From Verrucomicrobiota bacterium (GTDB taxonomy: Bacteria > Verrucomicrobiota > Verrucomicrobiia > Limisphaerales > PALSA-1396), in contig JACQFP010000085.1 in assembly GCA_016200005.1 (NCBI GenBank), positions 43,647 to 107,646 of the forward strand: a DNA stretch of 64,000 bases, given 5' to 3'. The notes beneath the pieces were generated by a model. It ran no database searches. It was not told the DNA's origin and saw nothing but the letters and a program-made list of their open reading frames with translations. The position numbers and the translations under genes are program-made. Positions 25,453 through 36,600 of this stretch are shown here, one piece after another (within the stretch, counting starts at the first letter, position 1; every line of letters starts with the position of its first letter).

Positions 25453-26307
25453 CTAAAGCCGCAATGGCGCGGCGTTTGGCGAGAGAAAATTCCGCAAGGC
25501 GAACAGTTCCCAGGCGAACGGCACATAACCGCCATAACCGAGCAGCGGCATTTGAAAGATGTGCAGATAATTTACGCCGGGCGTGTGATAAATCCATTTC
25601 GGGTAGGAGAAATAATTCCACATTTCCCAGAAGAAACCGCATATAAGCGCGCCCACCGACAGCGCGATGACGGGTCGCCAATCGCCGTCTTGGAGCCGCG
25701 TGAAGAGATGCCGGCGACCCAGCGCGATGTTGAGCGGTTCGAGGATCAGGAACACCGCGCCCCATACCAGCGGATAAAAATATTTCGGCCAAACCAGCGT
25801 CAACGCGAGCATGGCCAGACCCGCCAGAAAAAGTCCGAAAGTGAACGCGCGCGTGGGCACGAGACGTGGGCCGTTGACGAACCGCTGCGTCCAACGAAAA
25901 GTCCGCACCAGTTCCGCGGTTTCAAACACCGCGGGCATCACGGTCGAAAACGAGATGGTGCACAATATGAAATACTCGAAGCCGTTGAAAACCGCGCGGC
26001 CGAGGTATTCCCAGTTTCGGGTGCGCTGGTTGATCCATTCAAACAACCACCATGCCGGCGCCGAGGTGACGAACAACCAGATGAAATCGCGTCGCGAACG
26101 AGTGAGGATCGACGTGCCACTGCGCAAGAGGACCAATGCATCGACCACCAGAATGTAGCCGAGCCAGAGCGGGAAAAAGAAAAACGAACTGCGCATGGTG
26201 TCGTCTGGCAGCAGCCAGTTCAACGGCCAGAACACCACGATCAGGATCAACCCTGTGCAACCATGTGGCACCCTTGCGACTCCTGCCACATTCTTCAAAG
26301 CGTTCAC
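25453..26307 (-). CDS. Multi-pass membrane protein of unknown function
   Basis: 284 residues from a GTG start (26307). About seven hydrophobic segments, rich in Trp, Phe and Tyr. Conserved-looking aromatic/acidic blocks include WWLFEWINQR near residues 83-92 and GFFWEMWNYFSYP near 225-237, which may line a membrane active site or substrate pocket. I do not recognise the family; no transporter signature, Rossmann fold or metal motif stands out. The 3' end comes 55 bp from the small membrane gene on the other strand. A 38-bp palindrome lies ~93 bp upstream of the start. Confidence 0.6.
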   Translation of the reverse strand: MNALKNVAGVARVPHGCTGLILIVVFWPLNWLLPDDTMRSSFFFFPLWLGYILVVDALVLLRSGTSILTRSRRDFIWLFVTSAPAWWLFEWINQRTRNWEYLGRAVFNGFEYFILCTISFSTVMPAVFETAELVRTFRWTQRFVNGPRLVPTRAFTFGLFLAGLAMLALTLVWPKYFYPLVWGAVFLILEPLNIALGRRHLFTRLQDGDWRPVIALSVGALICGFFWEMWNYFSYPKWIYHTPGVNYLHIFQMPLLGYGGYVPFAWELFALRNFLSPNAAPLRL

Positions 26308-26399
26308 GCCCGATTCATACCACAGGATTCAAGCGTGTGACAAATGGGAGAGATTCCGCGAGCAATGCAACTGCCCGCATCGCGCCCATGCACCATGCA

Positions 26400-26437
26400 G
26401 GACAAGTTTATGTTGCATATGCAACATGAACTTGTCC
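26400..26437. promoter_or_regulatory. 38-bp near-perfect palindrome, candidate operator
   Basis: Centred on atgcaacat-like arms: 36 of 38 positions are self-complementary, with one mismatched pair 10 bases from each end. It lies between the stop of the serine protease gene (26497) and the start of the membrane-protein gene (26307), both minus strand. No T-run follows. The symmetry and an AT-rich centre fit a dimeric regulator site; a stem-loop role in RNA is equally possible. Confidence 0.5.
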
Positions 26438-26496
26438 AAGCACCCAGGGGATTAAGTTGCATCGCCGTGACGTTGCGACGACGAACAATGGGTTCC

Positions 26497-27654
26497 TCAA
26501 CTGGATGGCTTCGGCTCGGGCTTGGGCTTGGTCTTCGTGCCTTTGAATGGATTGGGGCGCTCCGGAAAGAACTTCGCACAAATCTCTTCGAACGTGCGGT
26601 CGAGCACGCCGTCTTCCGAACTGAACATGTTGTCGCCGTACTGGCCGGCTTTCAGCACCCACTCCCCTTTCTTCAGGTCGTAGAATTCGATGTGAAACAC
26701 GCGAAATCGAAACCACACATCCCAGATGCTGGCATAGACGTAGCGACACAGGAGCGCTGGTTGTTTCAAGTCCGCCTCTTCGACGATCCCGCCGCGCACC
26801 AATGCGAGCGAGGCTTTGGCCTCCTCGAACCCGCTCTTTTGGTTTTCCGCGGCGGCTGGCAGCGTGATGTTCGCAGTAGCAAGAAACTCGTGGATGGGGC
26901 CGGCTTTGATGGCGAAGTTGACGTTTTGCGGGAGGTTGCCGCCCGTGCGCGCAAGGACGTTCATCGGGTTTAGGGTGGCGGCGACGATCCCAATCGCTTC
27001 TCCGCGCTCGTTCAAAAGCGGCGCGCCGCTGCTGCCGGGTTGGACTTCTGCCGAGACCTGGAGTTGCTTGGGATTGTCCTCCATGCCGACCGTCGAACTG
27101 ATCAGCCCTTTGTTCAGGCGCGGAGCGGTGCCCAGGACTTCGGCCAGCGGAAATCCCATCGTGTAGGCGTCCTGGCCCATGTGATAGTTCGTGTCAGAGG
27201 CGAAGGGCAATGGACGAAACGGGTCGTGTGCGCCGTCCACCGTGATTAACGCAAGGTCAAGATTCGTATCCATCGTCACGACTCGACCAACGTAACGTTT
27301 GCTTTGGATCCACACGGTGGCGTTGGTCTGACCTTCCAGCACATGCGCGCAAGTCAGCAGTTGGCCTTCGGGTGTGAGGACGAAACCGCTGCCCTGTGAT
27401 TCCAACGGCGGGCCGTCTTTCTTCATTTCCACGACCTCAAATCCCGACTGTTTGAGCCGCGACAAAATGCGCGGGTGGACTGAGCGCGGATCGTTTTCAA
27501 TGGGAGCCAGATATACCTTGCGATACGTCTCCAGCTTTCCCGATGAACGGAGCGTCGCCTTGGGCGCGAAGCAACCGGTCAAGGCAAGCGTGATCAGAGG
27601 CAGGAACAACCCACTGCACCACCAGCTCCCCCGCAAAAAGCGCACGCTATTCAT
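26497..27654 (-). CDS. Lipoprotein trypsin-like serine protease (DegP/HtrA-type fold)
   Basis: 385 residues. Signal peptide with lipobox LTGC (Cys28), so the enzyme is predicted to be a lipoprotein. The catalytic triad is visible: H104 (TCAHVLEG), D133 (TNLDLAL) and S209 (QPGSSGAP). Residues ~35-80 form a small domain with an AETYRKVYLAPIE-like strand pattern before the protease domain. After the protease domain (about 85-245) a C-terminal part of ~100 residues shows no PDZ domain, so it is not a typical DegP. It ends in a Lys/Pro-rich tail. Envelope proteolysis is the likely role; the substrate is unknown. Confidence 0.85.
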   Translation of the reverse strand: MNSVRFLRGSWWCSGLFLPLITLALTGCFAPKATLRSSGKLETYRKVYLAPIENDPRSVHPRILSRLKQSGFEVVEMKKDGPPLESQGSGFVLTPEGQLLTCAHVLEGQTNATVWIQSKRYVGRVVTMDTNLDLALITVDGAHDPFRPLPFASDTNYHMGQDAYTMGFPLAEVLGTAPRLNKGLISSTVGMEDNPKQLQVSAEVQPGSSGAPLLNERGEAIGIVAATLNPMNVLARTGGNLPQNVNFAIKAGPIHEFLATANITLPAAAENQKSGFEEAKASLALVRGGIVEEADLKQPALLCRYVYASIWDVWFRFRVFHIEFYDLKKGEWVLKAGQYGDNMFSSEDGVLDRTFEEICAKFFPERPNPFKGTKTKPKPEPKPSS

Positions 27655-27727
27655 CTCCGTTGATTAACTTGGATTCGGTTGACTGATACAAGTGAAAACG
27701 CTCTTGTATTTTAAATGCAAAGTTTAC

Positions 27728-30502
27728 TCAGCCAAACAAATCCAACTGCGGCGGCGGGGCGAGTTGCCTGAGCTTGTCGCGGTCTTGCTGGCGGCGTGGG
27801 GATTGGCGCACTGTGCCTTCCGGCGTCAGTTCGGACTCCTCGAGATTCACCAAGATTTGTTTCGCACGTTCCAACACGTCTTTCGGTACGCCGGCTAGGC
27901 GCGCGACGTGGATGCCGTAGCTCTTGTCCGTGCCGCCTTCGACGATCTTGCGCAGGAACACAATCGAATCGCGCCACTCGCGCACGGCCACGTTGAAGTT
28001 TTTCAGCCGCGGCAGACGCTGGGCGAGTTCGGTCAGCTCGTGATAATGCGTCGCGAAGAGCGTCTTCGCACCGACGGCGTTGTGCAGATGCTCGACAATG
28101 CTCCAGGCGAGGCTCAGCCCATCGAACGTGCTCGTGCCGCGCCCGATTTCGTCGAGCACGATGAGACTGCGCGGTGTGGCGTTGTTTAAGATGTTCGCCG
28201 TCTCGGTCATTTCGACCATGAAGGTGCTTTGCCCGCGCGCGAGGTCGTCGCTCGCGCCAATGCGGGTGAAGATTCGATCCACGAGATCAATCCGCGCTTC
28301 CGCCGCCGGCACAAAACTTCCCGTGTGCGCGAGCAACGTGATCAGCGCGACCTGCCGGATATAAGTGGATTTGCCCGCCATGTTCGGCCCGGTGATGAGC
28401 GCGATTTGGGGGTAAGGAGTCCCGCCTTTAGGCGGCATCGTGTGACCTACCTCGCCCGCCGAACCGCCTAAAGGCGGAACTCCAAACGCTGTGGCGTTCG
28501 CCACCACACCCAATGTCGTATCATTCGGGACGAAGCGCTCCTCCACCAATTGCTGCTCCAAGACCGGATGCCGTCCGTCGAGGATTTGCAACACACCTTC
28601 ACCGCCAACCTGCGGACGGCAATAGCTATGCAGCCGTGCGGTTTCGGCGAACGACGCCAGCACGTCGAGTTGTGCGAGTGCGGCGGCGCTCTGCTGGATG
28701 CGCGCCATCTGCGCCAGTACTTCCTCGCGCACGCGTTGGAAGAGTTCGTATTCCAGCTTCACGCTGCGCTCCTCCGCGCCGAGGATTTTGCCCTCCATCT
28801 CCTTCAACTCGGGCGTGATGTAGCGCTCGCCGTTTGCGACGGTCTGCTTGCGGTGGTAATGCGCCGGAACTTTGTCGAGGTTTGCCTTGGTGACTTCAAT
28901 GTAGTAACCGAAGACGGAATTGAAGCGCACTTTGAGCGACGAAATTCCCGTGGCCGTGATCTCATCCGCCTGCAGCTTGGCGATCCAATCCTTGCCGCCG
29001 CGTTGGGCGTTCCGTAATTCGTCGAGATTCGTGTCGAAGCCGTCGCGAATCATACCGCCTTCCTTCACCGCCAGCGGCGGCTCGTCCACGATGGCGTGCC
29101 CAATCAACTCCACGAGGTCGGGCGCTTCGGTCAGTTGAGCGTTCAATTCTTCAACCAAGTTGGCGGGGTGAGCGTCCTTCAATTCGTCCGTAGCAGCCGA
29201 CGTAAGGAGGCTCTGACTTTCATCCTTCAGAGTGAGCCTCCTTACGTCGGCTGCTACGAGATCATTGAGGATTCGCTTCACCGCCGGAATCTGCTCCAGC
29301 GCCATGCGTAACGCCACGAGATCACGGGCGTTGCCACTGCCAGAACTGAGCCGGCCAACGGTGCGCTCCAGATCACGAACGCTCGTGAGCTGCGCGCGGC
29401 AAGCGTCCAGCCCCGGGGTGTTTTCGATGAACGTCTGCACGGCTTCCTGCCGGCGGCGGATCGGTTCAACGGCGGCGAGCGGTTGCGAAAGCCAACTACG
29501 CAACAACCGCGCGCCCATCGGCGTGAGCGTCTTGTTCAGCGCGCCATAAAGCGATGAGTTACGCGGAGCGTCATGATGGAGCGGTTCGAGAATTTCCAGA
29601 TGCCGCAACGTGGTGTAATCGAGTGCAAGAAAATCGCTGCGATGATAAAACGAAAGCCGCGTGAGATGCTTCACGTCGCGACGCAAATTCTGCGCGAGGT
29701 AATGCAACGCCCCGCCCGCCGCGCCAATGGCGGCGGTGCGATCCTTCAGCCCGAAGCCGTCGAGCGACGCGACCTTGAAATGCTCGCGCACCGTGTAAAG
29801 CGCAGTCTCGGGCGCGAACGTCCAGTCGTCGTAGTCGCTCACGATCCAGCCAAAGTTGGATTTGGAAGTGACGAACCCCTCACCCGGCTTCGCCACCCTC
29901 TCCCCATCCGATGGGGAGAGGGACGGGGTGAGGGACTGCGCATTTCGTCCTCGCAACAAATCACCTACCGCGCTTGCCTCACCTGGATAAATAATTTCCG
30001 CCGGGCGCAGCCGTTCCAGTTCCGCGAGCAGCGCGGCGTCGGATTCCAGTTCCGTCGTCAGGAAATCGCCGGTGGTTAAATCCACCAGCGCGAGGCCGAA
30101 GATTTTTCCGTTCGGATACACGGCGGCAAGAAAGTTGTTGCGTTCAGCGGCAAGCAGCCGCTCGTCGAAATGCGTTCCCGGACTGAGGATTTGGGTGACT
30201 TCGCGTTTGACGAGCTTGCCGGGTTTCGCGTCCTCGGTTTGATCGCAAATGGCGACCTTCCGTCCGGCTTTGAGGATGCGCGCGATGTAACCGTTGGCCG
30301 CGTGAAACGGCAGACCGCACATCGGGACGCCGTTGCGCGCAGTGAGCGAGAGGTTGAGCAACTGCGAGCCGTCCTTGGCGTCCTCGAAAAACATTTCGTA
30401 GAAATCGCCGAGGCGGAACAAGAGCAGCGCGTCCTTGGGCAGTTCGCTCTTGATGCGGCGATACTGCGCCATCATGGGAGTGAGTTGTGCTTCGGCGGAC
30501 AT
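27728..30502 (-). CDS. mutS: DNA mismatch repair protein MutS
   Basis: Recognises mismatches and starts mismatch repair. 924 residues, about 60-70 more than usual. The N-terminal mismatch-binding motif is intact (GDFYEMFFEDA near residue 32-42), with Walker A TGPNMAGKST near 700-709 and the signature and Walker B region (ARGQSTFMVEM, then LIVLDEIGRGTS). The extra length matches three in-frame repeat insertions near residues ~189-209, ~415-438 and ~673-696; the last lies directly before the P-loop. All catalytic motifs are uninterrupted. ATG at 30502; the alpha-2-macroglobulin gene is divergent. Confidence 0.95.
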   Translation of the reverse strand: MSAEAQLTPMMAQYRRIKSELPKDALLLFRLGDFYEMFFEDAKDGSQLLNLSLTARNGVPMCGLPFHAANGYIARILKAGRKVAICDQTEDAKPGKLVKREVTQILSPGTHFDERLLAAERNNFLAAVYPNGKIFGLALVDLTTGDFLTTELESDAALLAELERLRPAEIIYPGEASAVGDLLRGRNAQSLTPSLSPSDGERVAKPGEGFVTSKSNFGWIVSDYDDWTFAPETALYTVREHFKVASLDGFGLKDRTAAIGAAGGALHYLAQNLRRDVKHLTRLSFYHRSDFLALDYTTLRHLEILEPLHHDAPRNSSLYGALNKTLTPMGARLLRSWLSQPLAAVEPIRRRQEAVQTFIENTPGLDACRAQLTSVRDLERTVGRLSSGSGNARDLVALRMALEQIPAVKRILNDLVAADVRRLTLKDESQSLLTSAATDELKDAHPANLVEELNAQLTEAPDLVELIGHAIVDEPPLAVKEGGMIRDGFDTNLDELRNAQRGGKDWIAKLQADEITATGISSLKVRFNSVFGYYIEVTKANLDKVPAHYHRKQTVANGERYITPELKEMEGKILGAEERSVKLEYELFQRVREEVLAQMARIQQSAAALAQLDVLASFAETARLHSYCRPQVGGEGVLQILDGRHPVLEQQLVEERFVPNDTTLGVVANATAFGVPPLGGSAGEVGHTMPPKGGTPYPQIALITGPNMAGKSTYIRQVALITLLAHTGSFVPAAEARIDLVDRIFTRIGASDDLARGQSTFMVEMTETANILNNATPRSLIVLDEIGRGTSTFDGLSLAWSIVEHLHNAVGAKTLFATHYHELTELAQRLPRLKNFNVAVREWRDSIVFLRKIVEGGTDKSYGIHVARLAGVPKDVLERAKQILVNLEESELTPEGTVRQSPRRQQDRDKLRQLAPPPQLDLFG
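28416..28483. repeat. Family C-type hairpin inside mutS
   Basis: Outer arms ggagtcccgcctttaggcgg and its complement (one mismatch in 20 positions) enclose a ~28-nt middle. Read in mutS it encodes a Pro/Gly-rich peptide (GVPPLGG ... PPKGGTP) immediately before the Walker A loop. Related hairpins lie at 52130, 55428 and 60310. Confidence 0.8.
29189..29258. repeat. Family B hairpin inside mutS (perfect 25-bp arms)
   Basis: Arms 29189-29213 and 29234-29258 are exact reverse complements, beginning cgtagcagccgacg, with a 20-nt loop. The frame is maintained through MutS, adding about 24 residues in the region around residue 425. Other copies occur at 31754, 36968, 51501 and 59438. Confidence 0.85.
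29876..29935. repeat. Family A hairpin inside mutS
   Basis: The core is ctctccccat, a 3-nt loop and the exact complement, flanked by ccctcacc and ggtgaggg. Translated in MutS as a Ser/Pro/Glu/Gly-rich segment (LTPSLSPSDGER) near residues 190-208. Related copies lie in eboF (46579) and oppD (49225) and in the gap at 59338. Confidence 0.85.
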
Positions 30503-30610
30503 CGGCAGGAACGTTAGTCGCGAATCGTTTTCAGGTCGAAAGGAAATTTCTCGCTACGTCAAGCTGGCGGGAGCATTTTTGCGCCAACGCCGTCCAACGG
30601 GAAGGACATT

Positions 30611-33600
30611 ATGAAATTGCTGACATCTGTTGCTCTTGGCCTGTTGCTCTGGCTTAAAACATTCGCCGCGCCACCGCCGGAATACGAATCGCTCAAGACC
30701 AACGCGGAGAAGCTCTACGCCGACGGTTCTTTCGCCAAGGCACATGATCTTTACGCCACCGTCAACTTCACGAATCTCCCGCCCGCCGAATCGCGCTGGG
30801 TGAGCTTTCGTCTGGCCGACACGCAATGGCGTTCGCAAGCCACGACCCAAACCGCTGACACTACCAAGCTCGACCAAGCGCGGCAGGAGTTGGAGAAACT
30901 CGTGCGCGACGTGCAGCGCACGGAAGACAAAGACCGCGTATGGGTGGAGGTGCAGGAGTCACTCGGCGACTTTTGGTGGACGCGGCGCAATCAACAGAAT
31001 TGGGGCGCGGCGTGGCCGTATTACCAGCAGGCGCTGGATTGGTGGGCGGGCACAGTGGACATCGAACTGGCGCGGGAGCGTTACTTGAGAATCATCTGGC
31101 GCATCGCGTCGCCGCCCGGTCGTGAGCGCTACTACCAATACGGCAATTATGGCAACTACCTCCCGATGCCTGTACTGGAAAACGTCCTCAAAATTTCGCA
31201 GACCGACAACGACCAGGCCCACACGCATTACCTCATCGCCATGACCATCCGCAACCAAGGCGGCGACTGGGAGCAGCGCGCCCGCGTGCCGGAGCATTTC
31301 GAGGCCGCGCTCAAGATCGGCAAGACGACCGACTGGTATGACGACGCGCTCTACAATTACGCCGAGTGGATGATGAACCAGGGGCGGGTCATTCCGCTCA
31401 AGGACGGCAACTGGTCTTCGCAGCCGGATTACGTCAAGGCGCTGGAACTGTTTCGCCGGTTAGTGGGGGAGTTCGCCAAAGGCGAAACGCGCTTCTGGGA
31501 ACAGGCGCAGGCGCAAATCAAGAGCATCACCGATCCGCAACTTGGCCTGAGCGTCGGTAACATCTTCCTGCCGGACTCGGAAATTCAATACTACCTGAAT
31601 TGGCGCAACGTGAAGCGTATCGACCTCGCGCTCTATCCAGTGGAATTGAATCGCGACGTGCAGCTTTCGGGACAGGACGAGCGCCGCAGTGACTGGTTGC
31701 ATTCCATCGACCTCACCAAAGTGGAAAAAATCAAGTCGTGGTCATTCGATGCTCGTAGCCGCGGACGTCAGTCCGCGCAAACTAAAGAATCGGAAAGTCA
31801 GCGCCGACTGACGTCGGCGGCTACGACCGAAGACGACTACACGCCCGGCAGCGGCACGCGCCGCTACGACGCCAAGCTGCGTCCCGGCGCTTACGTCATC
31901 GAAGCGAAGGCGGGCAACCTGAGCGCGCGCGACCTCATCCTCGTCACCGACGCCGCGCTCGTGCTGAAAACTTCCGGCAAACAGGCGCTCGTTTATTTGT
32001 GCAACGCGCTCAACAGCGCACCCATCGCCAACGGCAAGGTGAAGCTCTGGGAGCGCTGGCACGACGGCAGGACGTGGCAGGCCAAACAAACCGAAAAGCC
32101 GTTGAACAATGAAGGCATCGCGGTCTTCGACTTGTCGCGTCCGGCGAACAATAATCTGGAACTATTTGCCAGCGCCATCAGCCACGACCGCCAGGCGTTC
32201 AGCACGGGTAACAGCTATTGGAATCGTGGCGAGTCCGAGCCGTGGAAGATTTACGCCTTTACCGACCGGCCCGCGTATCGCCCGAAGGAAACCGTGCAGT
32301 GGAAGTTCATTGCCCGGCGTTACAACGGCTCGGTTTATTCCACGCCCAGCGACGCGACCATCGAATTTGAAATCACCGACCCGCGTGGTGTCAAAGTGAA
32401 GGCCGACAAGGCGAAGCTCAACACTTTCGGCAGCGCGTGGGGTACGCTCGAACTCACCGAGCAAATGCCGCTGGCTGAGTATCGCGTGCAGTTTTGGGAT
32501 GACGGCCGCAAACACGGCATCGGCAACGCGACGCTGTTCCGTCTTGAAGAATACAAACTGCCGGAGTTCAAGGTGTCCGTGAAGACGCCCGAAGAAAATG
32601 GGCAGCGCAAGGCGTTTCGTCTCGGCGAAAAAGTCGAGGTGACGATCCAGGCGGACTATTATTTCGGCGGCGCGGTGGCGAACGCAAACGTTGAAGTGCT
32701 CGTTCACCAAAATCCATTTTGGCAGACGTGGCATCCGCGCCGCGACTACGAGTGGTTTTACGCAGACATGGACGAAGGTGGAGGTCGTGGCCGCTTCAGT
32801 CGCAACTTCGGCGGCGGCCAGATCATCAAGCGCGAAACACTCAAGACCGACGCCACCGGCAAGGCCACGCTCACCTTCGACACGCCGCGCGACCAGGGCG
32901 ATCTGGATTATCGCATCGAGGCGCGCGTCACAGACGCCTCGCGGCGCGAGATACTCGGCAGCGGCAACGTGCGCGTCACCCGCCAGCGTTATTACGTTTA
33001 TGCGCAGCCGGAGCACAATCTCTATAAACCGCAGGATAAGGCGCGCGTGGAGCTCAAGGCGCTCGATGCAAACGAGCAGCCGGTGCAGGCCGAGGGCACG
33101 GTCAAGGTCACGCGCGATTACTGGTGGGAAATCTGGCTCGACCCGGCGGGCAAGGAAGTGAAGGGCGACGAGTTGAAGGCGCTGCAAAGTAAAGGCGCGT
33201 TCCCGCCTCCGTCGAAGCCGGGCGATTCGCCGTGGCGCGTGAAGTTCCGCGGTTATCAGCACGACGACATTCTCACGCAACCGCTTAAGACCGACACAAA
33301 CGGCGTGGCGGAACTCAGCTTCACGCCGGAGCGCGAGGGCTACTATCGCGTTGCGTGGTTGAGTGAGGACGTTGTTCCGAATCGTCCGCCGCAGCCGATT
33401 CGAGCGGAGACAACCGTCTGGGTTGCGAACAACGCCACCACCGAGTTGGGTTATCGCCACGGCGGCGTGCAGATCATCGCGGACAAGGAGACGTTCCGCG
33501 TTGGCCACCGCGCGCCGGTGATGCTCGTCACGCCCACGAACGACCGTTACGTGCTCTTCAGCGTCGAGGGCGAGGACCTTTACAGCTATCAACTCGTGCA

Positions 33601-36600
33601 TGTCACCGGCACGGTGAAGCTCGTCGAACTGGACATCGCCGAGAAGCATGTGCCCAATATTTTCCTGAGCGCCGCGCTCGTGAACGAACGGCAGATTTTC
33701 ATCGACACGAAGCAAATCGTCGTGCCGCCGACGAAACACTTCCTCACTGTTGATGTGAAGCCCGACCGCGCGCAATATCAGCCGCGTGAGGACGGGACAT
33801 TCACGGTGACGACGCGCGACCATGAGGGCAAGCCCGTGCCGGCGGAAGTCGCGTTCAGCCTCGTGGATGAGTCGGTGTTCTACATCCAGAGCGACTACGC
33901 GAGTGATCCGCGCCAATTTTTCTTTGGCACGAAGCGTGGTCACCAAATTCAGACCCAGAGCACCATGAACCACAAGACTTACGCCAAGCTCATCGAGTGG
34001 GAGAACGAGCAGTTGATCGACGAGCAGGACAAGGAGCGGATGGAGCAGCAGAAAAGGCAGGCGGGCTTCCGCGAGGAAGGGCAGTTCCAAAACTTCGATG
34101 AGCGAAGGAAGGATGCTTACCAAGTCGATCGAAACGTCTTCGGATTGGCGGTGAACGCGCCGGCCCCCGGTGCAGCAACGGGGTCAGGTGGAGCGCGTGT
34201 TGCGACCAAAGCTTTCATGGCAGATGCTTCAACGCTTAGTGTAACCCGCGAACTCGAGGCTAAGGAAATGCCCGCACAACTAACACCGCCAGGTCAAGAA
34301 CCCGCCGTGACTGTTCGCTCGGATTTCCGTTCGACGATTCTCTGGCAGCCGGATGTCGCTACGGATCAGAACGGCCAGGCGACGGTGAAGGTCAAATATC
34401 CCGACTCGCTGACGGGTTGGAAGGCCACCGCGCGCGTCGCGTCGTCAGGAAATCAATTCGGCATCGCCGATGCCACCACGCGCACCAAGCAACCGCTCAT
34501 CGTCCGTCTGCAAGCGCCGCGTTTCTTTGTGGTCGGTGATTTCGTCGTCATTTCCGCGGTGATTAACAACAACACGGATCAGCCGATGAAGGTGCAGTTG
34601 AACCTGGATGCTGCCGGTGTGGACGTCACGGGTTTATTCGAGAACGGGCAGCCGGTAAAAGGCGAGCTTGGACCACGCGAAGTTCCCGCCAACAGCGAGG
34701 CGCGGCAAGACTGGTATGTTCATGTCAGCAGGCCAGGGCCGGTGAAACTGAAGGTTACCGGACGCGGTGGCAAATATGCCGACGCGATGGAGAAAACCTA
34801 CTTCGCCTACGAGCACGGCATCGAAAAATTCGTTTCCAAATCCGGCAAGGTGCGCGGGAACGACATCACCGTGAAGCTCGATTTGCCGAAGGAACGCAAA
34901 CCAGCCTCCACTTCGCTCGTTGTGCAAGTCACGCCGAGCATGGCCGTGACGATGCTCGACGCGTTGCCGTATTTGATTGATTACCCCTACGGCTGCACCG
35001 AACAAACGATGAGTCGCTTCCTGCCCGCCGCCATCACCGCCAAGACGCTCCGCGACCTCGGCCTGCAACCCGAAGACGTGATGAGCCGCGTCTTCGGCGG
35101 CATCGAGACCAACTCCGCCGCTGCCACGCAGCCGAAAGGCAAAAAGGATTTGCAGAAGCTCGACGACATGGTGAAGGCCGGCCTGGAACGGCTCTACGAC
35201 TTCCAACACGCCGACGGTGGCTGGGGTTGGTGGAAACAAGGCGACAGCGATCACTGGATGACGGCTTACGTCGTATGGGGACTTACGCTCGCGAAAGACT
35301 CCGGCATCAAACTCAAGGACGGCGTCCTCGAACGCGGTGTCAGCTTCCTCGACAAGACGCTGGTCGAAGAAGAGGAGAACTACGACATGCAAGCTTGGAT
35401 GCTCCACGCGGTCGCGGTGAACCACGCATCAGGGAAGAAAACGCAGCCATCGCAATTTCAGACCAAAGCCTTCGACAACCTTTGGACGAACCGTGAAAAA
35501 CTAAACGCCTACACGCGCGCCTTGTTCGCCCTCGCCGCGCATCATTTCGGCAAGGCCGGCCAAGCCAAGACGCTCATTGCCAATCTGGAGAACGGCGTGA
35601 AGCGTGATGAGCGGCCTGATTTGTCCGTGCTGGTTGACGGCAAACCCTCATCTCTCAACTCTCAACTCTCAACAGTCCTGGGCACAGCGCACTGGGGTGA
35701 AGACGGGAATTACTGGCGTTGGTCGGATGGCGGCGTGGAGGCAACGGCGTTTGCATTGCGCGCCCTGCTGACGATTGACCCACAGAACAAACTCGTCGAA
35801 CCCGTCACGAACTGGCTCATCAAGAACCGTCGCGGCGCGCAGTGGAGCAACACCCGCGACACCGCCATCGTCGTGCTGGCGATGAACGATTACCTGCGCG
35901 TGAGCGGCGAACTGGAAGGCGAACTGGAATACGAGTTGATCGTGAACAGTAAATCCATCGCAAAGAAGAAAATCAGCGGTGCGGACGTGTTTAATGCGCC
36001 GAGCCGGTTCACGATTGATCCGAAGCTCGTCAAGGACGCAAACGAGATTCGCATCAAACGCAAAGGCAGCGACACTCCCGTCTATTTCGCGGTCGAGGGC
36101 AAATTCTTCAGCCTGGAAGAACCGATCACGGCCGCAGGCAACGAGATTTTCGTGAAGCGCGAGTATTACAAGCTCGTCGGCCGCCCGACGCTGCTCAAGG
36201 GCTACATCTATGACAAAGTCCCGCTGGCGGACGGCGAGAGCGTGAAGAGCGGCGAGCGTGTCGAGACGGTGCTGACCATCGAGGCGAAGAACAACTACGA
36301 GTATCTTGTTTTTGAAGACCTCAAGCCGGCGGGCATCGAAGCGGTTGAAATTCGCAGCGGCGAATCGTTGTATGCGCGTGAACTAAAAAGCGGCGCGGTG
36401 GATCGCAAGCATGGACCAGCCAGTTCTTCGGCGCAGTCTCCGGTCCAAACCGTAAAAAACGGCGACACACTTTCTCAAATCGCCCGGCGCAGCGGCACGT
36501 CCGTGAGCGCAATACAAAAGGCCAATCGTCTGGCAACCGACCGCATCCGCCCCGGCCAGAAACTAATCGTTCCTCCGAAGGGCGCGACGGAATCGAGCGA

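Noticed and set aside
32162..34123. 653-codon minus-strand frame opposite the alpha-2-macroglobulin gene
   Set aside because: Low-complexity antisense frame; the sense gene has clear domain motifs.
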